The notes beneath the pieces were generated by a model that was not told where the DNA came from, did no database searches, and saw only the letters and a program-made list of their open reading frames with translations. From a virus: a DNA stretch of 31,236 bases. This document shows positions 7,029 through 15,983 of the stretch, in pieces; positions within the stretch are counted from its first letter, which is position 1, and each line of letters begins with the position of its first letter. The stretch spans positions 1-31,236 of the IMG/VR virus record IMGVR_UViG_3300009155_000162; one strand, 5' to 3'. Made by a program: the position numbers and the translations under genes.

Positions 7029-9098
7029 ATGGCATCCAACATCAAAGCCGGTCAAGCCTACGTCGAGATCGCGACCAAGCAAGGGTTGTTCGACAAAGGT
7101 ATGGCCCAAGTCCAAGCATCCATGGCGAGACTCAAAGGTGTCGCCACAACCATGGGCACCGGAATCGCAAAAGGCTTTAACGGTGCCCAAGGTGCCTTGT
7201 CCGGCTTTTCCAAGTCCATGTTGAGCGTCCCTGCTGCAATCGCTGGTTCGGTCGCTGTGACTGGCCTAGTCGCATTGGCCAAGGGTTTTGCTGACGCTGG
7301 GTCCGCCGTCGATGACATGGCCCAGCGGACTGGCATGAGTGCCGAAGCGGTGTCCTCGCTCGGCTACGCGGCCAAGCTTTCTGGCACCGACATCGGCACG
7401 CTGGAAAAAGGTGTTCGCAAGATGCAAATGGGAATCGCGGATGCAGCCGCCGGTGTGCCTGGTGCTGCGGACAAATTCAGCGCTCTGGGCCTGAGTGTAG
7501 ACGAGCTCCAAAAGATGTCTCCCGACGAACAATTCATCGCGATCGCTGACAAGCTGTCATTGATCCAGGACCCAGCCCTCAAGAGTGCTGCGGCCATGGA
7601 GTACTTTGGCAAGGCTGGTGCGGACCTGGTCCCCATGCTCTCCGAGGGAGGCGACGGGATCCGCAAGCTGCAAAGGGACGCAGCCGAGCTCGGGCAAGTC
7701 ATGTCTGGAGAAGACGCAGCCGCTGCGGGCAAGCTGGGGGATGTGTTCGATCGACTCTTTGGCGTGATCGGTGGATTGCAGAATCGAATCGGTGCGGCCC
7801 TCGCCCCGCTCATGATCGACCTGGGCGAAAAGATCATCAGCGTGATCACTACCGTGAGTGATTTTATCTCGCGGAATCAAGAGCTGATCATGACGATCGC
7901 CAAGTGGACTGCGGTCGGAGCTGGCCTGCTCGCAGGCTTGTTCGCACTCGGCGGAGCTGCTGCCGTAGCCTCGGTGGCCATGACCGGCCTAGCTGCGATC
8001 GGTGGAGCTATTGCCACAGTGTTCGGCATGATCGTCGGATTGATCAGTGCCATCGTTTCTCCGCTCGGTCTGGTCATCGTCGGCGTCACCGCAGCTACCG
8101 GAGCGTTCTTGTACTTCTCTGGCGTGGGCGGTGAAATGGTCGGCTATCTGGTCGCCAAGTTCAACGAGCTCAAATCGATTGTGCTGCCGGTGTTCGACGC
8201 CATCAAGACCGCTCTGATGTCCGGCCAATGGCAAGCCGCTGGCCAAGTCGCCATGACTGGCCTGCAATTGGTTTTTCGCGTCGCCACGCGGGACCTGTAT
8301 GCAGGCTGGCTTTCAATGACGACGAAGATCCAAAACGCTTGGACGGATCTGTCCTCGATCGTCTCCCAAGGTGCGGTTTCTTTTGTCGCCAATCTGATCA
8401 ACGTCATGGCTGGAATACCGACCGGGATCCAAAACGGGTTTGGAACTGTCTTCACCTGGTTGGAAGGAACTTTTGACCAGACAGTCAATTTTATCGCGAA
8501 AAAACTGCTCTACCTGTATTCGCTGTTCGACAAGTCAGTCGACTACGAAAAGGCTGCAAAGCAGATGGATACCGAAGCGAACAAGCGAGCCGACAATCGG
8601 CAACAGTCGCTCGACGCTGCCAACGCGAAACGCAACGAGGAGCTCCAGCGTGCTAACCAAGGCCGACTGGGTGTCGCCAATGAAATGAACCGTGGTATCC
8701 AGTCCCAGGCCGATGCAACCAAGCAAGGTCGAGACGACCGGAACAAAGAACTGTTGACTGGATTCGATTCTCAGATCTCGCAATTGAGAAAAGATCTCGA
8801 TGATCAGGCAAGGGCCATCCGAGAGACTGCCGACGAGCAAGCCAAAGGTGCTGAGACCTCAAAATTCGCACAGCAAAAAGAGGCACCGGCCAAACCCAAG
8901 ATTCCCTCGGTAGAGCAAGTCAAGGCGACCACTGCGACACAGACCTCGGGGACATTTTCCGGCTTTGCTGCTGGCATGATGGGTGGAACCACATCCGCAC
9001 TAGATCGCATGGCCGATCAGTCTGCCAAGTCGAACGAGTTGCTTACGCAGATCGCCAAAAACACTGGCGAAAATCAACCATTGGTATTTGGGAGCTAA
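7029..9098 (+). CDS. tail tape measure protein
   Basis: At 689 residues this is one of the longest structural genes in the window. The N-terminal part (about 1-270) is Ala/Gly-rich and helical, with the 'AQRTGMSAEAVSSLGYAAKLSG' and 'YFGKAGADLVPMLSEGGDGI' patterns standard in phage tape measures. Residues about 290-364 form a long hydrophobic stretch with several likely membrane helices. The C-terminal third is charged coiled coil. The protein sets tail length; by the usual rule of about 0.15 nm per residue the tail would be near 100 nm (inference). It starts one base after the preceding stop. Confidence 0.93.
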   Translation: MASNIKAGQAYVEIATKQGLFDKGMAQVQASMARLKGVATTMGTGIAKGFNGAQGALSGFSKSMLSVPAAIAGSVAVTGLVALAKGFADAGSAVDDMAQRTGMSAEAVSSLGYAAKLSGTDIGTLEKGVRKMQMGIADAAAGVPGAADKFSALGLSVDELQKMSPDEQFIAIADKLSLIQDPALKSAAAMEYFGKAGADLVPMLSEGGDGIRKLQRDAAELGQVMSGEDAAAAGKLGDVFDRLFGVIGGLQNRIGAALAPLMIDLGEKIISVITTVSDFISRNQELIMTIAKWTAVGAGLLAGLFALGGAAAVASVAMTGLAAIGGAIATVFGMIVGLISAIVSPLGLVIVGVTAATGAFLYFSGVGGEMVGYLVAKFNELKSIVLPVFDAIKTALMSGQWQAAGQVAMTGLQLVFRVATRDLYAGWLSMTTKIQNAWTDLSSIVSQGAVSFVANLINVMAGIPTGIQNGFGTVFTWLEGTFDQTVNFIAKKLLYLYSLFDKSVDYEKAAKQMDTEANKRADNRQQSLDAANAKRNEELQRANQGRLGVANEMNRGIQSQADATKQGRDDRNKELLTGFDSQISQLRKDLDDQARAIRETADEQAKGAETSKFAQQKEAPAKPKIPSVEQVKATTATQTSGTFSGFAAGMMGGTTSALDRMADQSAKSNELLTQIAKNTGENQPLVFGS

Positions 9099-9104
9099 GC
9101 AACA

Positions 9105-9941
9105 ATGAGCGCGTGGACGTACTTGCCCCAAACTGTCGACGAGTCCGCTGAGTCCAGAGAAATGGACTTTGACCTCAAGGGAGGCCAACGGACCCAGACT
9201 CGGATTGCGATTGTTACTGGGTACACAGAGGCCGAAGACGCGGCCCAGGCTGCTGTCGACTTGCCGAGCACGCCATTTCCGCTAACGATCGCAGCATCGG
9301 GCGGAAAGCCTGCGATGGCGATGATTGCAGCCAAAGCCAAGCCTCTGACTCCCAATGCATGGGAGATCACATTCTCCTATGAGTCCCGAGCCTATGACGG
9401 AACCGATCCTTTAACCTGGACTTTTTCCGGCACGACGCTGGGCAAGACGCAGCTAGTAACCCAGTCATTTGCGACAACCATCTACGGCGGATCGGCAGTC
9501 AATTATGGGTCGGCAATCAATGTCGACCAAAACGGGGTCAAGGGTGTCGAGATCGGGATTCCAGGATTGGAATTTCAAATCGAAAAGACATTGGCCAAGG
9601 GAGTGTTGACATTGCCTTATGTCATGACGCTGGTCAATCTGACATTTAAAACCAACGTCGCAGCGTTTCGGAATTTCGCTGCTGGTGAACTGCTTTTCCT
9701 AGGTGCTGAGTTCCGAAACGGATCGACCGGCGAGGTGACAGTCACATTTAAATTTAGCGCATCTCCAAATCGAACCGGCCTATCATTTGGTACAATCACC
9801 GGAGTTGCCAAGAAGGGGCACGAGTACCTCTGGGTTGATTATGAAGCTTGGGAGTCGGGTGGCTATGTCATTCGCCGACCTCGCGGAGTCTATGTAGAAA
9901 GAGTGTACGAAGAGGGCGATTTTACAGCACTCGGAATTTAA
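9105..9941 (+). CDS. hypothetical distal tail / baseplate protein
   Basis: A 278-residue protein following the tape measure by 6 bases, the place of distal tail or baseplate hub genes. It is beta-rich: ITFSYESRAYDGTDPLTWTFSGTTLGKTQ, VKGVEIGIPGLEFQIEKTL, LLFLGAEFRNGSTGEVTVTFKFSASPNRTGL, and a final ITGVAKKGHEYLWVDYEAWE. The 'FLGA......g...vtfkF..SpN' and 'KkGhEYlWv.y' phrases recur in a family of phage proteins of about 270-290 residues located downstream of tape measures in planctomycete and proteobacterial prophages. No function is established. It probably forms part of the tail tip. Confidence 0.6.
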   Translation: MSAWTYLPQTVDESAESREMDFDLKGGQRTQTRIAIVTGYTEAEDAAQAAVDLPSTPFPLTIAASGGKPAMAMIAAKAKPLTPNAWEITFSYESRAYDGTDPLTWTFSGTTLGKTQLVTQSFATTIYGGSAVNYGSAINVDQNGVKGVEIGIPGLEFQIEKTLAKGVLTLPYVMTLVNLTFKTNVAAFRNFAAGELLFLGAEFRNGSTGEVTVTFKFSASPNRTGLSFGTITGVAKKGHEYLWVDYEAWESGGYVIRRPRGVYVERVYEEGDFTALGI

Positions 9942-9950
9942 CACCCCATC

Positions 9951-10673
9951 ATGCCATTCCCAGGCGACAAATTTAAACCATCGGCGAGCCGTGAAAGAGA
10001 GATCACGAAGCTCATCGAGTCCGCGCGTGGTGATGTCGCATCGTTCGGTGTTAAGGCACTCGACGGACTCGCACCTGGTCATGTCATTGCCAAGAATGAG
10101 ACCGGGTCCGATCTAGCAATCGGCAAGGCTGCACTCATCCCAACCGGAAGCTCGGGCGGTGTATCAAGCCAAGAGCAAATCCCACGCAAAGATCCTAGCT
10201 ATCAAAAGGGCTATTACACCCTCAAGGCTCTCACGCCATTGATCAGCGGTGCCAATCCCTACTTTGAATCGCTCGCTGTGACTGTTGAGGCGATTCCAAA
10301 TAACAAATTTGGTCGTGTCGCGATTGCAGGCCTCGCTATCGCCGCATACCCAGCCAAACATGGTTTTATCACTCCCGCATCGGGCGACGTATCATGGGGC
10401 TTTTTTGGCCTTGCCCGAGTCGTGACATGCATGCCCGCAACGGGATCATCCGATTTTTCGGTTTGGGACTTGTCTTGTCGAGCCATGCAGGCCGTCTACA
10501 CACTGACGACAAACTGGGCATCTGGATCGGCCACCGCCACGATCGCTGGAGCGTCGACGCAGTTGTTTGACTCTAACGGCATCGCAAGCTGGCAGGTGAA
10601 CGGCGACAAGGGTATGGCTGTCTATACAAGTGGCAACTGGGTTGTGATCACACCTTGGTGCGTGGGGAACTAG
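9951..10673 (+). CDS. hypothetical tail-tip protein
   Basis: A 240-residue protein without a recognised domain. The first 40 residues are charged and helical (SASREREITKLIESARGD). The rest is beta-rich and hydrophobic with an 'APGHVIAKNETGSDLAIGKAALI' motif that looks like the start of a barrel, a Ser/Gly linker around residue 65, and Trp/Thr-rich strands near the end (WVVITPW). It follows the previous stop by 9 bases and precedes the Cys-rich gene by 6. It is probably a tail-tip or adhesin component, judged by location only. Confidence 0.55.
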   Translation: MPFPGDKFKPSASREREITKLIESARGDVASFGVKALDGLAPGHVIAKNETGSDLAIGKAALIPTGSSGGVSSQEQIPRKDPSYQKGYYTLKALTPLISGANPYFESLAVTVEAIPNNKFGRVAIAGLAIAAYPAKHGFITPASGDVSWGFFGLARVVTCMPATGSSDFSVWDLSCRAMQAVYTLTTNWASGSATATIAGASTQLFDSNGIASWQVNGDKGMAVYTSGNWVVITPWCVGN

Positions 10674-10679
10674 CCAGTT

Positions 10680-11786
10680 ATGCCGACAGTAATCGACGCG
10701 ATGACTTGCACCTGGTGCGATGCCGAGGGCAGTCAAAAAAAGTGCTACAAGTGTCGCGACGCATGTCGGCATCCTAAGCTATCGGACCGGTCGTGGAGCT
10801 TCAAGGTCACGCCAAGCACCGGCCTGCTGCCGTATGTGATTTGCGATGCCAACCAGATTTGCTCACCCAATTTCACGCGAGTCAATAGCTGCTGCTCGAG
10901 CATCGCTGCCGGTCCGAGAGCTGCTCCGAACGATCGCAGCGAAACCAATGGTGTCTACAAGTGGCGACGTTACAGCCGCACTTACTCCTCGACCGTCAGT
11001 CGAACACGAGTCTGCACCAACGCCAGTTCTGGCCTGTGCTATAAAATCGGCCCGACCAACGTTTGCAGTTTAACCGTTGAATACGCTCGGGCCTGCGTGC
11101 TCGGGTGGCGTATGATCGCTGGCATCACCCAAGCGAAACTCTACATAAGTCGCACCCAGCCTGGCTACGGATGCGACGAGCCCAATCAATGCCGATACCG
11201 GCTCGCACTGGTGATTGAAGGGGAGATCGGTCTGACCTGGGCCACGCAGATCAGCGCTGGCCAGAACATCACAGTCAATTCGTCGGGCTCATTCTGCGGG
11301 GAGTCTTATCCGTGCTCCGACGGATCAGGGCCCAGTGGAGCTTGGCCGGTCGGATCTCCACCGGCATTCAACGCCGCCGGACTGTCGGTCACAATGCATC
11401 AGTTTCGCCAAGTCTTTCGGCGATCGGTTGACACGCTTGAGTTTCCAATGACCTTTGGGCCGACCGGAGCAGTCGGCCTGAGCTGCGGCCCCAAGTGCGC
11501 TGCGGGCATCAGTGCCTTTGGTCCCACTTTTGGATCACCGCCAGCGTTCACTTGCGATCCTCCCGACGATCTCGCGCCGAACACTGGTTTCGACACTGGA
11601 TCTGTCGATGCATGCACATCCATTTCGTGTGCCGATCAACCGACGTATTGTCCAAGCTATGCCAACATCATTGACCACACCAGCTTTACAAACACGTTGA
11701 CCGGATCGTCCGACTCGGGAGTCGTCACGCCTGGATCCGCTCCGGATCCGACGTTGCCAACCGAATACCTAGTGGAGCTCCAATGA
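10680..11786 (+). CDS. cysteine-rich tail protein, 23 Cys
   Basis: A 368-residue protein containing 23 cysteines, far more than any other gene here. Clusters include CTWC, KCYKCRDAC near the N-terminus, then NSCCSS, RVCTNASSGLC, YGCDEPNQC, FCGESYPC, LSCGPKC and CTSISCADQPTYC. The first cluster (CTWCDAE...KCYKCRDAC) resembles a zinc ribbon. The spread of the others, together with Gly/Pro/Ser loops and Trp/Tyr strands, resembles a disulfide-stabilised extracellular protein. It lies in the tail operon and its stop overlaps the start of an Erv/ALR-like gene (ATGA at 11783). That suggests an adhesin or tail-tip protein whose disulfides are made by the neighbour (inference). Confidence 0.65.
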   Translation: MPTVIDAMTCTWCDAEGSQKKCYKCRDACRHPKLSDRSWSFKVTPSTGLLPYVICDANQICSPNFTRVNSCCSSIAAGPRAAPNDRSETNGVYKWRRYSRTYSSTVSRTRVCTNASSGLCYKIGPTNVCSLTVEYARACVLGWRMIAGITQAKLYISRTQPGYGCDEPNQCRYRLALVIEGEIGLTWATQISAGQNITVNSSGSFCGESYPCSDGSGPSGAWPVGSPPAFNAAGLSVTMHQFRQVFRRSVDTLEFPMTFGPTGAVGLSCGPKCAAGISAFGPTFGSPPAFTCDPPDDLAPNTGFDTGSVDACTSISCADQPTYCPSYANIIDHTSFTNTLTGSSDSGVVTPGSAPDPTLPTEYLVELQ

Positions 11787-12973
11787 TCGATCTACTAGGG
11801 CATCCGATTCATCCTGGACCGTTCACTACGCAGACCATCGACGGTTTCACCGGCACTGTCCACGAGTTTGGCGAGGATCGATACTTCGAGCCCGAGCAAC
11901 GGGAAACAGGTTGGCCAGCACTGCATCTGTACTCGTTTCGGAACGCCAATACATGGGACCCAGCCAAAGCCCGAGCTTGGGTGATCGAGTGGCTCCGATG
12001 GAGCTTGCCTCCGAGCTGCGATTGTGCGGTCCACTGGCATGCAACCGTGGAAATGTTTCCAATGACCGACGCTGTGTTCGCGTCCCCAGACTCATTTTTC
12101 GACTGGTCGGTCAATTGTCACAACCATGTCAACTCTCGACTCGATGTCGATGAGTCCCACCCACAAGTTCCACTTGCCCGCGCCCGCGAGATCTGGTCGA
12201 GGATTGCCGCAGCCGGGCAAGTGGCTTGGTTTTGTCCGGTCAATGATACCATCTCGGGCGGTCGGCGTCTTGTCATCACTGTTGCGACTGGAAAGGCTCG
12301 GGAGTGGCTGCGATACACCGAGGGCCCGATGCGAGCCTATGCAGCCGACTGCAAAGCCGATTTCGTCGTCCTGCAGAATACCACTCAAGGCTGGTGGGGA
12401 CTGGAAAAGTTTCGCGTCCATCAATTCGCCAAAGCCTACGATCAGACGCTTTACCTCGACGCCGACGTCCTGGTCACTCGTCTAGCAAAAGACTTGTTCT
12501 CTGGCTATGAGCCGCAGGAGCTTTGCTCGACGGACGGTCTCGACAATTATGTCGCGATCTACAACGAGCTCGACGATTTGCAGTCATCGACGTGGGTCGC
12601 TGGCTGCTGGGACAAGGTCGATCAATGCATCGGGCCCACGCTCAAGAACAAACACTGGGGCCAGTCGTACAATTCTGGCGTAGTGTTTTGCGATCGCGAG
12701 GGAGCAAGCGTCTGGACGCCTCCCAAGCTGCCGATCCCGACGTTCCACGTCGCCGAGCAGATCGTTGTCGGGATGAACCTAATGCGACACAGGCCGCTGC
12801 TGCATCCGTTGCGAGTCAGTCGCAATTTGCAAGTTTGGAACCCGCATTTCACGCTTCGACTGTTTGGTGCCGAGTTCGTTCACTTGTCCGGCTTGGACAA
12901 GAAAACCGAAGCAATCAAAACCATGATCGAGCGACTTGAGGCCATCAAGAATCCAATCTATACAAGGAAGTGA
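11783..12973 (+). CDS. fusion of Erv1/ALR-like sulfhydryl oxidase domain and glycosyltransferase-like domain
   Basis: A 396-residue, two-domain protein. Residues about 40-125 carry the Erv1/ALR landmarks: GWPALHLYSF (W44, H48), then PSCDCAVHW (C79, C81, H84), then FFDWSV-CHNHVNSRL with W108 and the FAD-binding HNxVN box (H113, N114, V116, N117). The active-site cysteines read CxC rather than CxxC, which is odd. Residues about 160-370 look like a GT-A glycosyltransferase (GT8-like): a V-I-T-V strand, 'WWGLEKFRVHQFAKAYDQTLYLDADVLVT' region with a D-A-D metal motif at 226-228, and NSGVVFCD. The gene is coupled to the Cys-rich tail gene by ATGA. It may oxidise, and possibly glycosylate, tail proteins in the infected cell. 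Confidence 0.6.
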   Translation: MIDLLGHPIHPGPFTTQTIDGFTGTVHEFGEDRYFEPEQRETGWPALHLYSFRNANTWDPAKARAWVIEWLRWSLPPSCDCAVHWHATVEMFPMTDAVFASPDSFFDWSVNCHNHVNSRLDVDESHPQVPLARAREIWSRIAAAGQVAWFCPVNDTISGGRRLVITVATGKAREWLRYTEGPMRAYAADCKADFVVLQNTTQGWWGLEKFRVHQFAKAYDQTLYLDADVLVTRLAKDLFSGYEPQELCSTDGLDNYVAIYNELDDLQSSTWVAGCWDKVDQCIGPTLKNKHWGQSYNSGVVFCDREGASVWTPPKLPIPTFHVAEQIVVGMNLMRHRPLLHPLRVSRNLQVWNPHFTLRLFGAEFVHLSGLDKKTEAIKTMIERLEAIKNPIYTRK

Positions 12974-12976
12974 ACC

Positions 12977-13519
12977 ATGCGATGCCCGAGACTGTTAGGA
13001 CTGATGACTCGCGCGAAGATCATGTTTGCCATGTCCCCCAACGTGATTCGGATCATGTTGCCAGATGACAGCGAGATCGATCTGGTGCTAATCGATTGTT
13101 TCACCCCGCCGACATCGCTCAAGACAGAGCACCGCCGACTAGGGACCGACGAGAAATCACCAGAGTGGAAAGTGCGATCCGCACCAAAGCCAGTCTTGTT
13201 CTATGATAAGGAAGTGCCCAACCCCGCTGGAGTGAGAGCGTTTGAGGTGACTCGAAAGATACTGTCGCAGTGCCCTGAGTGGACTCGTGTCTTGATCCCC
13301 ACGCCACAGCACGACCGGGAATGGTTCCGCAACCTCAAGCCGCAGTCCAAGCAGCCTGGCCACTTGTGGATCAGCGAGCACCAGACACTGTCCGAGCGTC
13401 TGGTTGAACTGGGGGTCGCAACCAAGACTCAGCCCCAAGATGGAGCGTCGTTGTTTGACGGGACAGCAATTAGAACCAGCCAGGAGGATCCAGCACTATG
13501 GTCGTTTTCGCCAAACTAA
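12977..13519 (+). CDS. possible SNase-like (TNase fold) protein
   Basis: A 180-residue protein. Its layout resembles staphylococcal-nuclease-like OB folds: an early strand pair 'NVIRIMLPDDSEIDLVLIDCFTPP' where family members have a '..DGDT..v.L.GId.PE' segment, then a helix 'PAGVRAFEVTRKILSQC', a strand 'RVLIPTP', and a final 'PGHLWISEHQTLSERLVELGVAT', comparable to 'G.l.v.g..vn..lv..GlA'. The usual catalytic Arg/Asp/Glu set is not clearly conserved, so it may be a non-catalytic version or not a nuclease at all. It lies 3 bases after the fusion gene and overlaps the next gene by 22 bases. I am not sure of this call. Confidence 0.45.
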   Translation: MRCPRLLGLMTRAKIMFAMSPNVIRIMLPDDSEIDLVLIDCFTPPTSLKTEHRRLGTDEKSPEWKVRSAPKPVLFYDKEVPNPAGVRAFEVTRKILSQCPEWTRVLIPTPQHDREWFRNLKPQSKQPGHLWISEHQTLSERLVELGVATKTQPQDGASLFDGTAIRTSQEDPALWSFSPN

Positions 13520-13725
13520 ATGCCGAGATGCGACACCTGATGCCGCACACGTCGAAGCCTGATGGAAGATACCGTCGGCAACCTCGGACGACCGCGCCGT
13601 CATGCCCATGCTGTGGAGCTCGGTACAAGGCCGCTTCCACTCGAGAGCGGATCACTTGGTATTACCGCACCTGTAAATGTGCTCCCGCACATGGCATCTC
13701 ACGCCAAAGGCCAAGCCGATACTGA
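13498..13725 (+). CDS. small zinc-ribbon protein before terminase
   Basis: A 75-residue basic protein with a four-cysteine zinc-ribbon signature, CPCCGARYKAA then YYRTCKC, spacing roughly C-x-C-C...C-x-C. A strong AGGAGG ribosome site lies about 10 bases before ATG 13498, inside the end of the preceding gene, and its stop overlaps the terminase start as TGATG. Zinc ribbons of this size in phages include Com-like translational regulators and late transcription activators. Its position at the terminase start might instead point to a packaging helper, since no small terminase was recognised elsewhere. Function is unknown. Confidence 0.6.
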   Translation: MVVFAKLNAEMRHLMPHTSKPDGRYRRQPRTTAPSCPCCGARYKAASTRERITWYYRTCKCAPAHGISRQRPSRY

Positions 13726-15983
13726 TGACCAAGAAGCGACCGCCAACAGCAGCTCCCGCGGATCCCGACGACGACTACAACGAGTCTGGCGCGGAGCGTC
13801 CCAAGGACTCCTATGCCAAGCACCGCAAACGCCAGGCCTCGAAAGCCAAAGAGGAATCGACCGAGGCCCGAGACATCGGCCCGATTCCTGCGATCGTCAA
13901 TCCTAAGCGACGAGAGTCCTGTCGGCTAAACCTTAAAAAGTATTTGCTCACGTACTTTAAAGAGGCTTTTCCGCTGCCGTTCAGCGAGGACCATGAGCGG
14001 ATCCTAAAAGACATCGAAGAGCGAGCGATCAACGGCGGTCTGAAATGCATCGCCATGCCTCGGGGATCTGGCAAGACGACGATTCTTTTGCGAGCCATGC
14101 TCTGGGTGCTGTCCTATGGCCATCAGCGATTCGGAGTCCTCGTCGAGGCCGACGAGGGAGCCGCCGAGGAATCGCTCGATGCGATCAAAATCGAGTGGGA
14201 AACCAACTCGCTGCTTCTCGAGGACTTCCCGGAGATCGCTTTCCCGATCCGTTGCCTAGAAGGAATCACCCAGCGAGGCAACGCGCAGACCACTCAGGGC
14301 AAAAGGACGCTCATCGGTTGGCGACGCAAGGAACTGATTTTCCCGACCATTGAGGGATCGCAGGCATCTGGAGCAATCATTCGCTGCACTGGGATCCTCG
14401 GTAGAGTCCGCGGGATGCAAAAGGTACTCGCCGATGGCAAGACGATCCGGCCTGGTTTCGTGCTCGTCAATGACCCGCAGACCGACACTTCGGCATTGTC
14501 AGACCCGGAATGTGCCAAGCGGGAAAAGGTGATCGGTGGGGCAATACTGGGCCTTGGTGGACCAGGGAAACGGATCGCAGGATTTGCTGCGGTAACCGTG
14601 ATCCGCGAAGGCGACGCAGCCGACCGGATGCTCAATACCAAGCTTATGCCAAAATGGCACGGCGATCGATGCAGGCTTGTCTATGAGTGGCCGACCAATC
14701 GGGAATTGTGGATGAAGTATTTCGACATCCGCGCCGAAGAAATCGCCGAAGGAAACGATGAACACCCAAAGGCCAACAAGTTCTATCGAGCGAACCGCGC
14801 CGCGATGGACGCAGGGTCTAAAGTGGGATGGGCACATCGCAAGTTTCCCCATGAGATCTCGGCGATTCAGCACGCCGAGAACCTCCGGTTTGACAATCCC
14901 GACACGTTTGACGCCGAGTACCAAAACGAGCCTAAGAAATCGATTGTGGCCGTCGATGGAATCCGCTGCCTTACGTCCGATGAATTCTGCTTGCGAATCC
15001 TGCCAACTCACCGCCGCGGTGAGATCCCTGACTGGGTTGAGCACATTACCCTGGGAGTGGACGTCCAGGGATCCTCGCTCTGGTGGACAGTCGCCGGTGT
15101 CGGAGCCGACTTCTCCGGCCTGGTGGTCGACTATGGAATCTGGCCCGAGCCCGGCATTGACTACGTTACCCTCGCCGACATTGATCGGACCATCATACGA
15201 GCCACCGGAATCCGATCCTCGACCGAGTCGCTTTTGGTCGCGCTGGGCAAGCTCCGAGACGAGCGACTCGCTGTCACGTACACTCGAGACGACGGGACGC
15301 AGCTGCGGCCCGAGATCATGGTGGTCGATGCAGGGTTTCAGAGTGAAGTCGTCTATCGATTCAGCCAGCAGCATCAGCATGTGGTTCCGAGCCATGGCAA
15401 GGGCGTCACCGCCAGGCAACGCCCCTGGAACCAAGAAAAGAAGAAAGCCGGGGAGCGCATGGGATTCGGTTGGCGCATGCCACCGACCCGAGGGACCAGG
15501 GCCCCGAGGTACTGCCTCGTAGACACCAACAGTTGGAAGACGGCCATGATGGACCGATGGACCACCGATGCCGGTGAGCCTGGTGCTTGGTGGCTCTACC
15601 GAGCCGCCCCGCTGCGTCACCGCATGGTCGCGGACAATCTGTCGGCAGAATACCCCACGAAGACCCAGGGACAAGGCAGAGAGCTTTTCGAGTGGGGATG
15701 CAGGCCAGGACGGGACAATCACTTCCTGGACTCTACGATCCTCGCCGCGGTGGGTGCATCGATACTGGGGGTGAAGGTCCCCGGCGAGTCAGATCGAGTG
15801 ATACGCCGACGCAAGATCAGCATGAGCGACCGATCCGGACAGGATCGACCCGAGCAGGATCAATCCCGCGAGCCTTCCCCCGTCGAGCAGCGCGTCGAAG
15901 CCGTCGAGAAGATCGCCAAGCGGCCCAACGATGGCAAGATGACCTTAGCCGAGCTGCGGGCCCTCAGGCGGAAGAGTGGGTGA
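13725..15983 (+). CDS. terminase large subunit (GpA-like)
   Basis: From ATG 13725 (overlapping the zinc-ribbon stop as TGATG; an earlier ATG at 13677 is in frame but less likely) the product is 752 residues. A Walker A loop MPRGSGKTT is near residue 111, followed by an ATPase core. The nuclease half starts at ITLGVDVQGS (D near residue 446), and the RNase H-like region continues through 'EIMVVDAGFQSEVVYRF' and 'DNHFLDSTILAAVGA'. The 'GVDVQ' strand and closing 'NHFLD' are typical of GpA-type large terminases, which package DNA into the prohead. The C-terminus is Arg/Gln/Glu-rich, and its last 11 codons lie in a 40-bp direct repeat. Confidence 0.9.
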   Translation: MTKKRPPTAAPADPDDDYNESGAERPKDSYAKHRKRQASKAKEESTEARDIGPIPAIVNPKRRESCRLNLKKYLLTYFKEAFPLPFSEDHERILKDIEERAINGGLKCIAMPRGSGKTTILLRAMLWVLSYGHQRFGVLVEADEGAAEESLDAIKIEWETNSLLLEDFPEIAFPIRCLEGITQRGNAQTTQGKRTLIGWRRKELIFPTIEGSQASGAIIRCTGILGRVRGMQKVLADGKTIRPGFVLVNDPQTDTSALSDPECAKREKVIGGAILGLGGPGKRIAGFAAVTVIREGDAADRMLNTKLMPKWHGDRCRLVYEWPTNRELWMKYFDIRAEEIAEGNDEHPKANKFYRANRAAMDAGSKVGWAHRKFPHEISAIQHAENLRFDNPDTFDAEYQNEPKKSIVAVDGIRCLTSDEFCLRILPTHRRGEIPDWVEHITLGVDVQGSSLWWTVAGVGADFSGLVVDYGIWPEPGIDYVTLADIDRTIIRATGIRSSTESLLVALGKLRDERLAVTYTRDDGTQLRPEIMVVDAGFQSEVVYRFSQQHQHVVPSHGKGVTARQRPWNQEKKKAGERMGFGWRMPPTRGTRAPRYCLVDTNSWKTAMMDRWTTDAGEPGAWWLYRAAPLRHRMVADNLSAEYPTKTQGQGRELFEWGCRPGRDNHFLDSTILAAVGASILGVKVPGESDRVIRRRKISMSDRSGQDRPEQDQSREPSPVEQRVEAVEKIAKRPNDGKMTLAELRALRRKSG

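Noticed and set aside
14499-15722. 407-residue minus-strand frame inside the terminase gene
   Set aside because: It is wholly antisense to the well-supported terminase and has no recognisable domain; long antisense frames are common in GC-rich coding DNA.
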